From NCBI GenBank assembly GCA_002293535.1, contig DBDK01000008.1, forward strand, positions 374,676-438,675: DNA of 64,000 nucleotides, read 5' to 3'. The notes under the pieces were generated by a model that saw only the letters and a list, made by a program, of their open reading frames with translations, was not told where the DNA came from and searched no databases. The position numbers and the translations under genes are program-made. Positions 41,391 to 49,949 of the stretch are shown piece by piece; positions within the stretch are counted from its first letter, which is position 1, and each line of letters starts with the position of its first letter. This DNA is from Alistipes sp. UBA934. Its GTDB lineage: Bacteria > Bacteroidota > Bacteroidia > Bacteroidales > Rikenellaceae.

Positions 41391-42737
41391 TTATTTGCCG
41401 ATGCAGAATTTTGAGAAGATCGTGCCGAGGATTTCGTCGGAGGTGACCTCGCCGGTGATCGTGCCGAGATGGAAGAGCACCTGACGAACATCTTCGGCCA
41501 AAAGTTCCGCGTAGCACAATCCACAGTCAGCGTTCCGGCCAGCGGCCTTTACGGCTTCTTGCGCACGAACGAGAGCATCGAAATGGCGTGAATTAGAGAT
41601 CACTGTCGAGTCGAAATCAGGATTTTCAAGAGCAACGGTACTCAAGAGCCAATCGGTCAGGGCCGAGAAGTTCTCGCCGGTCTTGGCGGATATGGCAATA
41701 TGACTGCAGTTGGGAGGTACCGGCTGCCGATCAATTTTATTGAGTATCACGCATAGCTTTTGGTCATCTCTCAGGTCGAGTTCAGTGATTTGGGTTTCGA
41801 TATCGTTGCCGCTCTCCACCACCAAAAGCACTATGCGGGCGCGGCGTACGGCGTCGAGGGTGCGCTCGATGCCCATCTGCTCCAACTCGTCCTCCGTCGC
41901 GCGAAGACCGGCCGTGTCAATGAATCGAAACCCTACCCCACCGAGATTAACGCGCTCCTCGATGCGGTCGCGAGTCGTTCCGGCAATCGCCGAAACCATA
42001 GCCCTATCGTCGCCCGCAAGAGCATTCAACAGAGTCGATTTTCCGGCATTGGGCCGCCCGACTATAGCAACGGGGATTCCCTCTTTTATCGCGTTTCCGA
42101 GCGAGAATGAGTTCGTAAGTGACTCTAATTCTGTAGATATTTTTTGTATTAGCACAGCAAGGCGTGTACGGTCGGCAAATTGAACATCCTCTTCCGAAAA
42201 ATCGAGTTCCAATTCCAACAGCGCCGCCAGTTCGACCAGTTCTGCACGTAATGCCGCCAATGCCGCCGACACCCCGCCCCGCATTTGATCCATCGCAAGT
42301 TGGTGTCCGGAACGCTCAGATGATGCAATGAGATCGGCAACTCCTTCGGCTTGGGCAAGATCCATCTTACCGGCCAGAAAGGCGCGCAATGTGAATTCGC
42401 CTGCCGAAGCCGAGCGTGCTCCCGCCGCCAAGAGCAGTTGCAGTATGCGGTTTTCGATATAGGAGGATGCGTGGCACGAAATCTCGACCGAGTCTTCACC
42501 GGTATAAGAGTGTGGTGCACGGAAAACGCTCACAAGCACTTCATCAACTACCTCTGCACCATCTTGGATTTCGCCAAAGTGGATCGTATAGCCTGCAACC
42601 TCGGAAAGTGGTCGGCCATTGCGGGCTACGAAAATCTTATCGACCGTGGCAATGGCATCCGGACCGCTCACCCTGATTATGGCGATCGCCCCGCCCCGCC
42701 CGGTTGAGAGGGCCGCTATTGTATCTTTGGCATACAA
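41391..42737 (-). CDS. mnmE: tRNA modification GTPase MnmE
   Basis: 448 residues. With MnmG it forms the 5-carboxymethylaminomethyl group on wobble uridine. The N-terminal formyl-THF-binding domain (DTIAALSTGRGGAIAIIRVSG), helical domain, and inserted G domain (GRPNAGKST, DTAGLR, NKID) are followed by the C-terminal FCIGK, whose Cys is catalytic. The start appears to be TTG at 42737, directly downstream of hairpin-repeat copy 6. A degenerate repeat copy lies in frame at 41518-41539 (GRNADCGL), in a loop where homologues are shorter. Confidence 0.94.
   Translation of the reverse strand: MYAKDTIAALSTGRGGAIAIIRVSGPDAIATVDKIFVARNGRPLSEVAGYTIHFGEIQDGAEVVDEVLVSVFRAPHSYTGEDSVEISCHASSYIENRILQLLLAAGARSASAGEFTLRAFLAGKMDLAQAEGVADLIASSERSGHQLAMDQMRGGVSAALAALRAELVELAALLELELDFSEEDVQFADRTRLAVLIQKISTELESLTNSFSLGNAIKEGIPVAIVGRPNAGKSTLLNALAGDDRAMVSAIAGTTRDRIEERVNLGGVGFRFIDTAGLRATEDELEQMGIERTLDAVRRARIVLLVVESGNDIETQITELDLRDDQKLCVILNKIDRQPVPPNCSHIAISAKTGENFSALTDWLLSTVALENPDFDSTVISNSRHFDALVRAQEAVKAAGRNADCGLCYAELLAEDVRQVLFHLGTITGEVTSDEILGTIFSKFCIGK
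41518..41539 (-). repeat. AACG-hairpin repeat, copy 10 (degenerate, in frame inside mnmE)
   Basis: On the minus strand GCCGG-AACG-CTGAC then TGTGGATT. One stem pair is lost and one is G:T. Read in frame as Gly-Arg-Asn-Ala-Asp-Cys-Gly, the same frame as the polA copy. Confidence 0.6.
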
Positions 42738-42740
42738 AAT

Positions 42741-42761
42741 AATCGCTGCCGGCGTTCCGGC
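42741..42761 (-). repeat. AACG-hairpin repeat, copy 6 (between mltD-like gene and mnmE)
   Basis: On the minus strand GCCGG-AACG-CCGGC then AGCGATT. It begins on the base after the TGA of the transglycosylase gene and ends 3 bases before the TTG start of mnmE. Confidence 0.9.
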
Positions 42762-44033
42762 TCATTTCTGTATTTCGAGACGTTGTCCGACAGAGAGTCG
42801 GTTAGCATTTTTGAGGTTGTTCCAGCGGACGATTTGCGACACCGTGACGCCATATTTACGCGCGATCGAGCCGAGGTTTTCGCCGCTCTTTACACGGTGA
42901 ACAGTGGAAGTAGCGGTGAGAATAGCGCGCGTCCGATCCATATTCGCAGGATTCAGATATTGGGCAAGATAGATAGAATCCTTACCGTGAATCTCATTGG
43001 CACGACCAACGAAAGTCGTCGAATGGGTCTGAGGCAGAATAACGGCATAGGTCTTGTCCAGCGCGGGCACTATGTCTTTGATATATTGAGGGTTGAGTGC
43101 CTGAAGGGTTGCCAGCGGAATGTCGAGCGTAGTTGCCACCTGATCAAGGTGCATCAGGCGCCGAACCTGGATCGTATCCGTGGCAAGAGGTAACTGACTG
43201 GCAGGAAATTCGATGCCGTGCTGCTTATGGAAGTTGTAGGCGTACGTAGCAGCAATGAATGACGGGATGTAGCCGCGCGTCTCTGCGGGCAGGTAGGGAT
43301 AAATGTCCCAATAGGTTTTCACATTGCCGCCGGCCCTGCGAATAGCTTTGTTCACATTACCGGGACCGCAATTATACGCCGCCAAAACAATCCCCCAGTC
43401 GCCATAAACGCGATAGAGATTAGCCAGATAGCGGCAAGCGGCGCGGGTCGAGGCAACGGGGTCTTGCCTTTGATCGAGAAAAGTAGTGATCTCCAATCCA
43501 TATTCGCGAGCGGTAGGAAGCATAAACTGCCAAAGACCCGTTGCTCCGACCCGCGAACGAGCTCCCGGAATAAGCGCCGATTCGATCGCCGGTAACATTC
43601 TGAGTTCCAACGGTAAGCCGGCAGCAGCAAGTTCGGTCTCGATAATGGGAAAGTAGAACTGTGAGCGCATAAGGATATTGGACATAGTGGAGCGACGGGT
43701 GGTGGTATAGGCGACAATGAAGCGCTTCACCACATCGTTCCACGGTAAACCAATCGGAGAAAGGATACTCTTCAGGCGCCTCTCATAAACCGAATCTGGC
43801 GTGGAAGAGGAAGATTTTTCGTTCTCGTCGATACGGATGAATTCGTCGAAAAACCTCTCGAACGCAGCCACGCTACCGTCACCCCTCATAGTGTGGAGCA
43901 AAGAGTCAAGCTGGCCGGGAGAGTAGGTCACAGTGGTCTCGTCGGAAAAAATCGGAGTCAGGCGCACGGCCTCCTGAGCCGAAATTACTCCCACAAAAAG
44001 GAGCGCGCAAAAAAATAGTATGAGCTTTTTCAT
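42762..44033 (-). CDS. mltD: Lytic transglycosylase with LysM domain (MltD-like)
   Basis: 423 residues. A signal peptide (MKKLILFFCALLFVGVISA) is followed by an SLT domain with catalytic Glu151 in LPAIESAL, the block GATGLWQFMLPTAREYGL and AAYNCGPGNVNKAI. A LysM domain closes the protein (about 378-421: VKSGENLGSIARKYGVT). It cleaves peptidoglycan glycan strands. Unlike lipoprotein MltD of E. coli, it has no lipobox Cys. It lies 5 bases after the DUF5683 gene, in the order parA-parB-DUF5683-transglycosylase known from Bacteroidota. Confidence 0.93.
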   Translation of the reverse strand: MKKLILFFCALLFVGVISAQEAVRLTPIFSDETTVTYSPGQLDSLLHTMRGDGSVAAFERFFDEFIRIDENEKSSSSTPDSVYERRLKSILSPIGLPWNDVVKRFIVAYTTTRRSTMSNILMRSQFYFPIIETELAAAGLPLELRMLPAIESALIPGARSRVGATGLWQFMLPTAREYGLEITTFLDQRQDPVASTRAACRYLANLYRVYGDWGIVLAAYNCGPGNVNKAIRRAGGNVKTYWDIYPYLPAETRGYIPSFIAATYAYNFHKQHGIEFPASQLPLATDTIQVRRLMHLDQVATTLDIPLATLQALNPQYIKDIVPALDKTYAVILPQTHSTTFVGRANEIHGKDSIYLAQYLNPANMDRTRAILTATSTVHRVKSGENLGSIARKYGVTVSQIVRWNNLKNANRLSVGQRLEIQK

Positions 44034-44038
44034 AGTAG

Positions 44039-45376
44039 TCAGAATCTTACATTTAGCGAAAATCCGAAAGTGTCCACCGCACCGCCAACGCGATGGGAGT
44101 AAAACCTGTCCATTGCGGGCTCGAACGTCACCTTGGCCAAGTCACTGGACACGTCGTAAGTCTTCATATGAGCCGTTGCGTGGGCGTCGATAATCTGAAT
44201 AACATAAAACAACCCCGTAAGAATGATACAAAGGTCGCGATTACGCCTGAAATTGTTCTTAAGATTCAACAACCGTTCGGCGCTTGCAGCTCCCGCAAAC
44301 TCGTCTATAGTAGTGTCGTCACCGTCGGTGAGCAGGTTGTAGGCTCTCAAATAGCGCTGATAGCCACGATTATTCCAGTTTATAACATAGATCAGCGTTC
44401 CGGCGCCCCCGATCACAATCGGCAATTTCCAATAATTACCGTTATAAACCTGTCCAGCCCCCGGAAATACCGTCGAAAGTGTCGTAGCCTTCTTTACGTG
44501 ATCCACCGTGCCGGGAAAGTTCATCGTGCCGTCCACCAGCGCATACATATATGAGGCGATCGCAAACCCCATCCCCAACTGGCGGTAGGTGTTGTGGCGA
44601 ATCATTTTGTCCTGCACTCCGATAACGCTCGCCTTGTATTCGTCATAACCCGTTTCATCCGAACTCACCGGATGCGCTACCAAATCGTCGTACTCGCGCC
44701 GCAGAGGTTTGTATGTTTTGTTCTGCCACGCCCAAATACCCACCCCACCAGCCATTCCGGCATAGATCAGAGGGATTTTCCAGTAATCCTCGTTATAGAG
44801 TTGCGAAAAACCGGGTACGACGAGCGACAGAGCGATGGTGGGCGAGAGTTTCATCGAGTCGCGGAACACCGCACTATAGCGATAGGCATTGGGATCGTTG
44901 CGAACCAACCGGCGTTTTTCGCGCTTGGAGAGAGTATCGGTCGGAGTAAGTTTTGTCAAAAGCGTATCCACTCCGCCATCGATATAGCGCGAAGTGAACG
45001 CCGTATCATTCATCATCCGACGAACGGTAGCAGGGTTGAGAGGCAGAAGTTTACGCTCCGTCACAAGGCCTGCCTCCTCTTCAGGGCTGAGGCTATCGCC
45101 GGAAGGCGAGGTACGATCGATCAGCGAAGTAATCATCTCGTCGGTGGCAACACGATCGAACTGTATGCCATCATTACGCAGCGAGTCGAGCGCCCGCATA
45201 TATTTATATAGTGAATCGGGGGTCATTTTGGCAAGATCGACACCGGCCTTGTTTTCGACCCCCACCTCGGCCAACCCACCACGAACAAAGATGCGCTCGC
45301 CAGAATGCGGAGTAACGGTCTGCGCTCCGGCAGGAACGAGTGCGAAAATGAAAAAAATATAAAATATTTTTTTCAT
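44039..45376 (-). CDS. DUF5683 membrane protein with internal duplication
   Basis: 445 residues: signal peptide, a periplasmic-type N-terminal half, then two copies of one membrane unit. Copy one has SLVVPGFSQLYNEDYWKIP (about 185) and copy two STVFPGAGQVYNGNYWKLP (about 301), each followed by a hydrophobic helix and a W/N-x-x-Y(K/R) basic exit. Conserved next to parB in this phylum; function unknown. It overlaps parB by ATGA at 45373-45376. Confidence 0.85.
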   Translation of the reverse strand: MKKIFYIFFIFALVPAGAQTVTPHSGERIFVRGGLAEVGVENKAGVDLAKMTPDSLYKYMRALDSLRNDGIQFDRVATDEMITSLIDRTSPSGDSLSPEEEAGLVTERKLLPLNPATVRRMMNDTAFTSRYIDGGVDTLLTKLTPTDTLSKREKRRLVRNDPNAYRYSAVFRDSMKLSPTIALSLVVPGFSQLYNEDYWKIPLIYAGMAGGVGIWAWQNKTYKPLRREYDDLVAHPVSSDETGYDEYKASVIGVQDKMIRHNTYRQLGMGFAIASYMYALVDGTMNFPGTVDHVKKATTLSTVFPGAGQVYNGNYWKLPIVIGGAGTLIYVINWNNRGYQRYLRAYNLLTDGDDTTIDEFAGAASAERLLNLKNNFRRNRDLCIILTGLFYVIQIIDAHATAHMKTYDVSSDLAKVTFEPAMDRFYSHRVGGAVDTFGFSLNVRF

Positions 45377-46254
45377 TTCGTGAGGCGTTCTATAAATCGT
45401 TCCACGTCTCCTTCGCCGTCGAACTCGATGATGATCTTTTTACCCTTGATACCGATGTTGCTGGAAAATATCTTTTCGAGCAATTCCACAAGGCGAGAGT
45501 AGCTTTCCGGATACTCGTCGTTCTGCGCGATCTTAGAGGCTGTGTTCTGCGTGGCACGTCCCGCCGAGGCCGTTGCCGCTTCTTCCGTCTGGCGCACGGA
45601 GAGACCCTTTTTAATAGTCTTTTTAAGCAGCGCGAGCTGGGTGTTTTCGGGCGCAGAGGCTATTGCTTTGGCGTGGCCCATCGAGATGTAACCCTCTTTG
45701 ACGGCGAGCTGCACCTCGTCGGGAAGTTTAAGCAGACGAAGATAGTTGGCAATCGTGGAGCGCTTCTTGCCCACCCTTTCAGAGAGTTTGTCCTGCGTGA
45801 GAGCACACTCTTCCATCAACCTCTGCAACGAAAAAGCTACTTCCATAGCATTAAGATCCTGGCGCTGGATATTCTCCACAAGGGCCATCTCGTGCAGCAT
45901 TTGGTCGTCAGCCTGACGGACGTAAACAGGAATTGTCTCAAGGCCTGCCATCTGGGCTGCTCGCCAACGCCTCTCGCCACTAATGATCGTATAACGACCG
46001 TCCGCTTCGGGTTTGATAGTAACGGGTTGGATCACGCCTAACACACGGATCGAGTCGGCCAACTCTTCCAACGCTTCCTCGTCGAAGTGGCGGCGTGGCT
46101 GCTTGGGGTTAGGAGCTATCAGGCCCACAGCCACTTCTCCCGCGGCTTCCATCGCCCGACCAACACGGGCAACACCCGCCAGTCCCCCTGTTGTTTGGGA
46201 CCCTTCGCTTTCAAAAATGGCGTCTAACCCTCTGCCTAATCCTTTTTGTTTCAT
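45373..46254 (-). CDS. parB: Chromosome partition protein ParB
   Basis: 293 residues. The N-terminal CTP-binding block is visible (PRRHFDEEALEELADSI; GERRWRAAQMAGL), followed by the helix-turn-helix (LSERVGKKRSTIANYLRLL; ISMGHAKAIAS) and a C-terminal dimerisation domain (IIIEFDGEGDVERFIERL). It nucleates the segregation complex at parS. I find no full parS palindrome in the window. It follows parA after a gap that carries repeat copy 7. Confidence 0.95.
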   Translation of the reverse strand: MKQKGLGRGLDAIFESEGSQTTGGLAGVARVGRAMEAAGEVAVGLIAPNPKQPRRHFDEEALEELADSIRVLGVIQPVTIKPEADGRYTIISGERRWRAAQMAGLETIPVYVRQADDQMLHEMALVENIQRQDLNAMEVAFSLQRLMEECALTQDKLSERVGKKRSTIANYLRLLKLPDEVQLAVKEGYISMGHAKAIASAPENTQLALLKKTIKKGLSVRQTEEAATASAGRATQNTASKIAQNDEYPESYSRLVELLEKIFSSNIGIKGKKIIIEFDGEGDVERFIERLTK

Positions 46255-46274
46255 AGATTTCTGTGCTAAAATAA

Positions 46275-46295
46275 AATCGCTGCAGTCGTTACTGC
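46275..46295 (-). repeat. AACG-hairpin repeat, copy 7 (overlaps the parA stop)
   Basis: On the minus strand GCAGT-AACG-ACTGC then AGCGATT. The stem differs from the common one at most positions yet stays fully paired; loop and tail are unchanged. The parA stop TAA spans the last stem base and the loop. Confidence 0.85.
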
Positions 46296-47044
46296 CGTTT
46301 TACAAATTCTTTTGCAAGGTTGAGATAGTTAGTGCTGCCTGTTGCGGAGGCATCGTATAGCATCACCGGCATTCCGAAGCCGGGCGCTTCGCTCAGACGG
46401 ATGTTTCGCGTAATTATTGTGTCGAACACCAACCCCTCGAAATGTTTTTTCACCTCGCCTACGACTTGATTCGACAGCTTGTTGTGGCCGTACATCGTCA
46501 GCACAAAGCCCTCTATGCCCAATTCGGGGTTGAGTTTCTCGCGCGTCTTTTTTATCGTAGCCAACAGTTTTCCCAGCCCTTCGAGTGCAAAATATTCGCA
46601 CTGAACGGGTATCAGCACGCTATCCGAAACCACCAACACATTTAGAGTGGTGTAACCCAGCGACGGCGAACAATCGACAAAAATATAGTCATAATCGCCT
46701 TTGACTGGTTCCAGTACTCGCTTTATAACGTGATGACCTTCATCCATTTGGGCAAGTTCAGCATCGGCTCCGACAAGGTCGATACTGGAGGGCAACACCC
46801 AAAGGTTTTTCACCTGCTCACTCTTACGAATAACCTCGGCAGCCGGTTTGCGCCCTGCAATGCAATCATATATTCCTGAGCCGTGGATATCCATCCCAAG
46901 ACCCGATGTGGCATTGGCCTGCGGGTCGGCATCCACGAGTAGCACTTTCTTTCCAAGAATGGCACACGACGCAGCCAGATTTATCGCGGTCGTCGTCTTT
47001 CCCACCCCTCCCTTTTGATTTGCCAGAGCAACTATCTTTCCCAT
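46289..47044 (-). CDS. parA: Chromosome partition ATPase ParA
   Basis: 251 residues from the ATG at 47044; two further in-frame codons upstream precede the promoter spacing. It has the deviant Walker A KGGVGKTTT, DADPQANATSG, and VDCSPSLGYTTLN. ParA binds DNA as an ATP dimer and moves ParB-parS complexes. The TATCTTTG box (47051-47058) ends 6 bases upstream. Confidence 0.95.
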   Translation of the reverse strand: MGKIVALANQKGGVGKTTTAINLAASCAILGKKVLLVDADPQANATSGLGMDIHGSGIYDCIAGRKPAAEVIRKSEQVKNLWVLPSSIDLVGADAELAQMDEGHHVIKRVLEPVKGDYDYIFVDCSPSLGYTTLNVLVVSDSVLIPVQCEYFALEGLGKLLATIKKTREKLNPELGIEGFVLTMYGHNKLSNQVVGEVKKHFEGLVFDTIITRNIRLSEAPGFGMPVMLYDASATGSTNYLNLAKEFVKRQ

Positions 47045-47050
47045 AGGGGG

Positions 47051-47078
47051 CAAAGATAGTGATTTTTTTGTAACTTTG
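47051..47078. promoter_or_regulatory. Back-to-back promoters of parA and the CPBP protease gene
   Basis: TATCTTTG leftward at 47051-47058 and TAACTTTG rightward at 47071-47078, 12 bases apart, ending 6 and 8 bases from their ATGs. Confidence 0.7.
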
Positions 47079-47086
47079 CACGGATT

Positions 47087-47650
47087 ATGAGATGGTATTC
47101 GGCGCCGATGACGCTCCTCGGCATTGTGTTGGTCTCGGCAACGAGCGTCGTCATAGAGCCTCTGTTGAACTTGTTCCCTGCGCGGTATTTCGACGATATT
47201 GCGCGTGCAGTAGGTAGCGGGGGGTGGGCGATTGTTGTGTCTGTAATAGTAGCGCCTGTGCTGGAGGAATTGATTTTCAGAGGGTTGATTCTGCGTTGGT
47301 TGTCGCGTCGGTGGAGACCGTTTTGGGCGGTATTGGTGTCTGCGTTGGCGTTCGGGTTAGTTCATTTGCCCAACCTGCCGCAAGTGGTGAACGCAACGGT
47401 AATGGGAGTTGTACTGGGATATATCTATGTGTTGTGCCGCTCCGTTTGGCCGGTGATCATCATCCACGCAGTGAACAACGCCTTGGCCTATCTGCTATTG
47501 CAGGTGTTGGGCGTGGGAGCGACAGACCTGCAAGAGATTGTAGCAAACAACACCATTTATTGGGTGATATATGGGGTGAATGCTGCGATTTTCGTTTTCT
47601 CGATGACATTAATAATAAAACGGGCAAAAATACGTTCCCTCGAAATATGA
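47087..47650 (+). CDS. CPBP-family intramembrane glutamic protease
   Basis: 187 residues, five to six hydrophobic segments. Motif 1 APVLEELIFRG carries the EExxxR catalytic pair, motif 2 FGLVHL and motif 3 HAVNNA supply the other ligands. These Abi/CAAX-like proteases have varied substrates, so the role is open. The stop overlaps the next gene's ATG (ATGA), starting an envelope operon with two SurA-like chaperones. Confidence 0.9.
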   Translation: MRWYSAPMTLLGIVLVSATSVVIEPLLNLFPARYFDDIARAVGSGGWAIVVSVIVAPVLEELIFRGLILRWLSRRWRPFWAVLVSALAFGLVHLPNLPQVVNATVMGVVLGYIYVLCRSVWPVIIIHAVNNALAYLLLQVLGVGATDLQEIVANNTIYWVIYGVNAAIFVFSMTLIIKRAKIRSLEI

Positions 47651-48498
47651 GAAAGGCTATATTTATATGCGTGCTACTGGTTCTGGCGATGGGATGTAAG
47701 CGTTTCCCCAACCCGTTCGAGGGCGAAAGGGTGCTGGCGAAGGCGGGAAAAGAAAATCTTCGCGTGATGGATTTGGAGGCGGTTTTTCCGGGAGGCATCA
47801 CAGGCGCCGACAGCATTGCGTGGGTCGAAAGCTACGTGGATCGCTGGGTGCGCGACCAACTAAAACTCGAAGAAGCACAACGTCTTTTCGGCCGTGACGA
47901 CGCCGATCAGGAATTAATCGAAGCCTACCGCAACAGCCTGATCACTCGCCGATTGGAGCAACATCTCATCGATCGTGCCACTGGTGATTCGCTCTATACC
48001 GAAGCTCAACTGCGCAACTATTACGACGAACACCGCAGCGATTTTGTGCTCGACCGAACCATTGTCAAAGGGCGCGTGGTTGCTCTGCCGACTGACTTCA
48101 GACAACGAACCCGTCTGCGCGAACTTTTTGCCAGCTATAGCGACGATGCCCATCAGGAGGTACACGCCTTAGTCAATAAAAATGGCTTTGTACTGCGCGA
48201 GTTCGATCAATGGACCGAATATCCGCAGATGCTGGCCGTGTTGCCCACAAGACGTAATGAATCGTATGATAACTTACTAACTCGCAGCGGAATACAGGAG
48301 ATGGTAGATGGTGGTACAACTTACTATTTCGTGATTACCGAAGCTCGCACCGCCGGCCAAACAACTCCTTATGAGATGGTAAGTGAAATTGTGCGGGGAG
48401 CAGTTTCAAACCGCCGCAGAACTGAAATCCTCAAAGCCGCCGAAGACAGCATCTATCGCATAGCACTGCTCGAAAAGAAAGCCGTAATACATTTATGA
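47647..48498 (+). CDS. SurA-N-like lipoprotein without parvulin domain
   Basis: 283 residues from the ATG at 47647, which overlaps the protease stop and gives a lipoprotein signal (MRKAIFICVLLVLAMGC, Cys 17). The N-terminal chaperone-like helices (FEGERVLAKAGKENLRVMDLEAVFP; SYVDRWVRDQLKLEEAQRLF) look like a SurA/PpiD N-domain, and the helical C-terminus (TPYEMVSEIVRGAVSNRRR) closes that domain. The middle does not show the parvulin catalytic pattern. Likely a periplasmic chaperone partner for the next gene. Confidence 0.78.
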   Translation: MRKAIFICVLLVLAMGCKRFPNPFEGERVLAKAGKENLRVMDLEAVFPGGITGADSIAWVESYVDRWVRDQLKLEEAQRLFGRDDADQELIEAYRNSLITRRLEQHLIDRATGDSLYTEAQLRNYYDEHRSDFVLDRTIVKGRVVALPTDFRQRTRLRELFASYSDDAHQEVHALVNKNGFVLREFDQWTEYPQMLAVLPTRRNESYDNLLTRSGIQEMVDGGTTYYFVITEARTAGQTTPYEMVSEIVRGAVSNRRRTEILKAAEDSIYRIALLEKKAVIHL

Positions 48499-49895
48499 CT
48501 ATGAAGAGATTGATCATATTTTTCACACTATTGGCAGCCACTCCGGCGCTTGCTCAACAGCAATATATCGCCGACAAAGTGGTTGCGGTCGTCGGCAACG
48601 AACCCATACTCTACTCCGACGTGGTGAGGCAATCCAAGGCGATGGCCGAACAGTATCGCGCCCAAAACTACACCTCGGAACGCGATCCGATGGCAGAAGC
48701 ACTGGAGATGCTACTGGAGCAAAAGTTGCTCTACGTTCGCGCGCAGCTCGACTCGATAGGGCTGGAAAATTTAGCCGCCCGCATCGCCACAATGGCCGAA
48801 CAGACCGTACAAGGCGAAGTGGATGCCGCCGGCTCGATCAGAGCGCTCGAACAGGAGCGGCACAAACCTCTATATGAGATCAAGGAGGACGTCCGCGCCG
48901 AAATCGAAGAGTACTATGGCGCCGACCAGATGAGGGCGCACCTCAGGGATCAGGTGAAAGTGACTCCCGGCGAAGTGGACAGGTTCTACCGCCGAATCGA
49001 CCGCGACTCACTACCCATCGTCGCAGAACAATATGTCTATGCCCAGATAACAAAACTGCCCGAAAACACCGAGCTGGCTAAACAGCGTGCCAGAGACCGT
49101 CTTCTGGAACTCCGTCAAAGGGTGATCGACGGCGAGAGGTTCGACCGACTGGCTATGATGTATTCGGTGGATGGCGGCTCGGCAATGCGCGGCGGAGAAA
49201 TGGATCCATCGCCCAAGGAGCAGTTCGTCGGGCCCTTTGCCGAGGCTCTGGTCAAATTACAGCCCGGTCAGGTTTCGGGAGTGGTCGAAACGGAATATGG
49301 ATTTCACCTGATTCAACTCCTCGATAAGCCCGCGGACAACCTTTACCACCTGCGTCACATACTTGTGAAACCCTCCTATACTGTTGAAGAGCAAGCGAAA
49401 ACGATCGACTTTTTGGATTCCCTTGCCGGAGTGGTTCGGGCCGGCGAAATGACTTTTGCTGCTGCAGCCCTGGCTCATTCCGACGACGCCAACTCGAAGC
49501 AAAACGGCGGTGTGGTAACAAATCAGCAGGCTCTGTTCCGCTATACGGGCAACAGCGACCCCAGCCAAACCCGCACACGTTTTGTGCGCGACGCTCTGGA
49601 AGCTGCCGACGCACAGCAATTAGTACGCCTTAAAGAGAGCGAGATCTCACGAGCATTCCTGGGGCGTGACTTCAATATGGACGAGATGGCCAAGATTCTG
49701 CAACTCGTGGAGATTGTGCCGGCCCACACCGCCGACCTCTCTCAAGACTGGCTCGACATAGAGCAGATGGCCCTGCGGCGCAAGCAGCAGACACATTACA
49801 AGGAATGGCTGGACCAGAAGATTGCCGAGATGTATATCCGGATCGATCCGATGTTCAGGCCCCAAGATTTCCAAAACAAAAACTGGTTCAAATAG
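48495..49895 (+). CDS. surA: Periplasmic peptidyl-prolyl isomerase / chaperone SurA
   Basis: 466 residues; the start is the ATG at 48495 (ATGA overlap) or the Met two codons later. A signal peptide (RLIIFFTLLAATPALA) precedes the SurA N-domain (DKVVAVVGNEPILYSDV). One clear parvulin domain follows (about 175-280: YVYAQITKLPEN, DRLAMMYSVDGGSAMRGGEM, YGFHLIQLLDK) and a second, weaker one (LRHILVKPSYT, about 290-400). It delivers outer-membrane proteins. Its TAG shares its G with repeat copy 8. Confidence 0.92.
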   Translation: MTMKRLIIFFTLLAATPALAQQQYIADKVVAVVGNEPILYSDVVRQSKAMAEQYRAQNYTSERDPMAEALEMLLEQKLLYVRAQLDSIGLENLAARIATMAEQTVQGEVDAAGSIRALEQERHKPLYEIKEDVRAEIEEYYGADQMRAHLRDQVKVTPGEVDRFYRRIDRDSLPIVAEQYVYAQITKLPENTELAKQRARDRLLELRQRVIDGERFDRLAMMYSVDGGSAMRGGEMDPSPKEQFVGPFAEALVKLQPGQVSGVVETEYGFHLIQLLDKPADNLYHLRHILVKPSYTVEEQAKTIDFLDSLAGVVRAGEMTFAAAALAHSDDANSKQNGGVVTNQQALFRYTGNSDPSQTRTRFVRDALEAADAQQLVRLKESEISRAFLGRDFNMDEMAKILQLVEIVPAHTADLSQDWLDIEQMALRRKQQTHYKEWLDQKIAEMYIRIDPMFRPQDFQNKNWFK

Positions 49896-49934
49896 CCGGA
49901 ACGCTGGCGGCAGTGGCAACGGCCACTGCGATTA
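49895..49934 (+). repeat. AACG-hairpin repeat, copy 8 (tandem pair, surA-OstA gap)
   Basis: First hairpin GCCGG-AACG-CTGGC at 49895-49908 (one G:T pair). Second at 49910-49934: an 8-bp stem GCAGTGGC/GCCACTGC with the same AACG loop (49918-49921) and a tail GATTA that with the stem end reads GCGATTA. Only the second retains the tail. Confidence 0.88.
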
Positions 49935-49949
49935 GATTGTTATGATAAA

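Noticed and set aside
45393..45412. Possible parS site (GTTCCACGT) in the parB 3' end
   Set aside because: Only one half of the palindrome matches; the other half reads CTCC instead of GGAAC. I saw no complete GTTCCACGTGGAAC-like site elsewhere.
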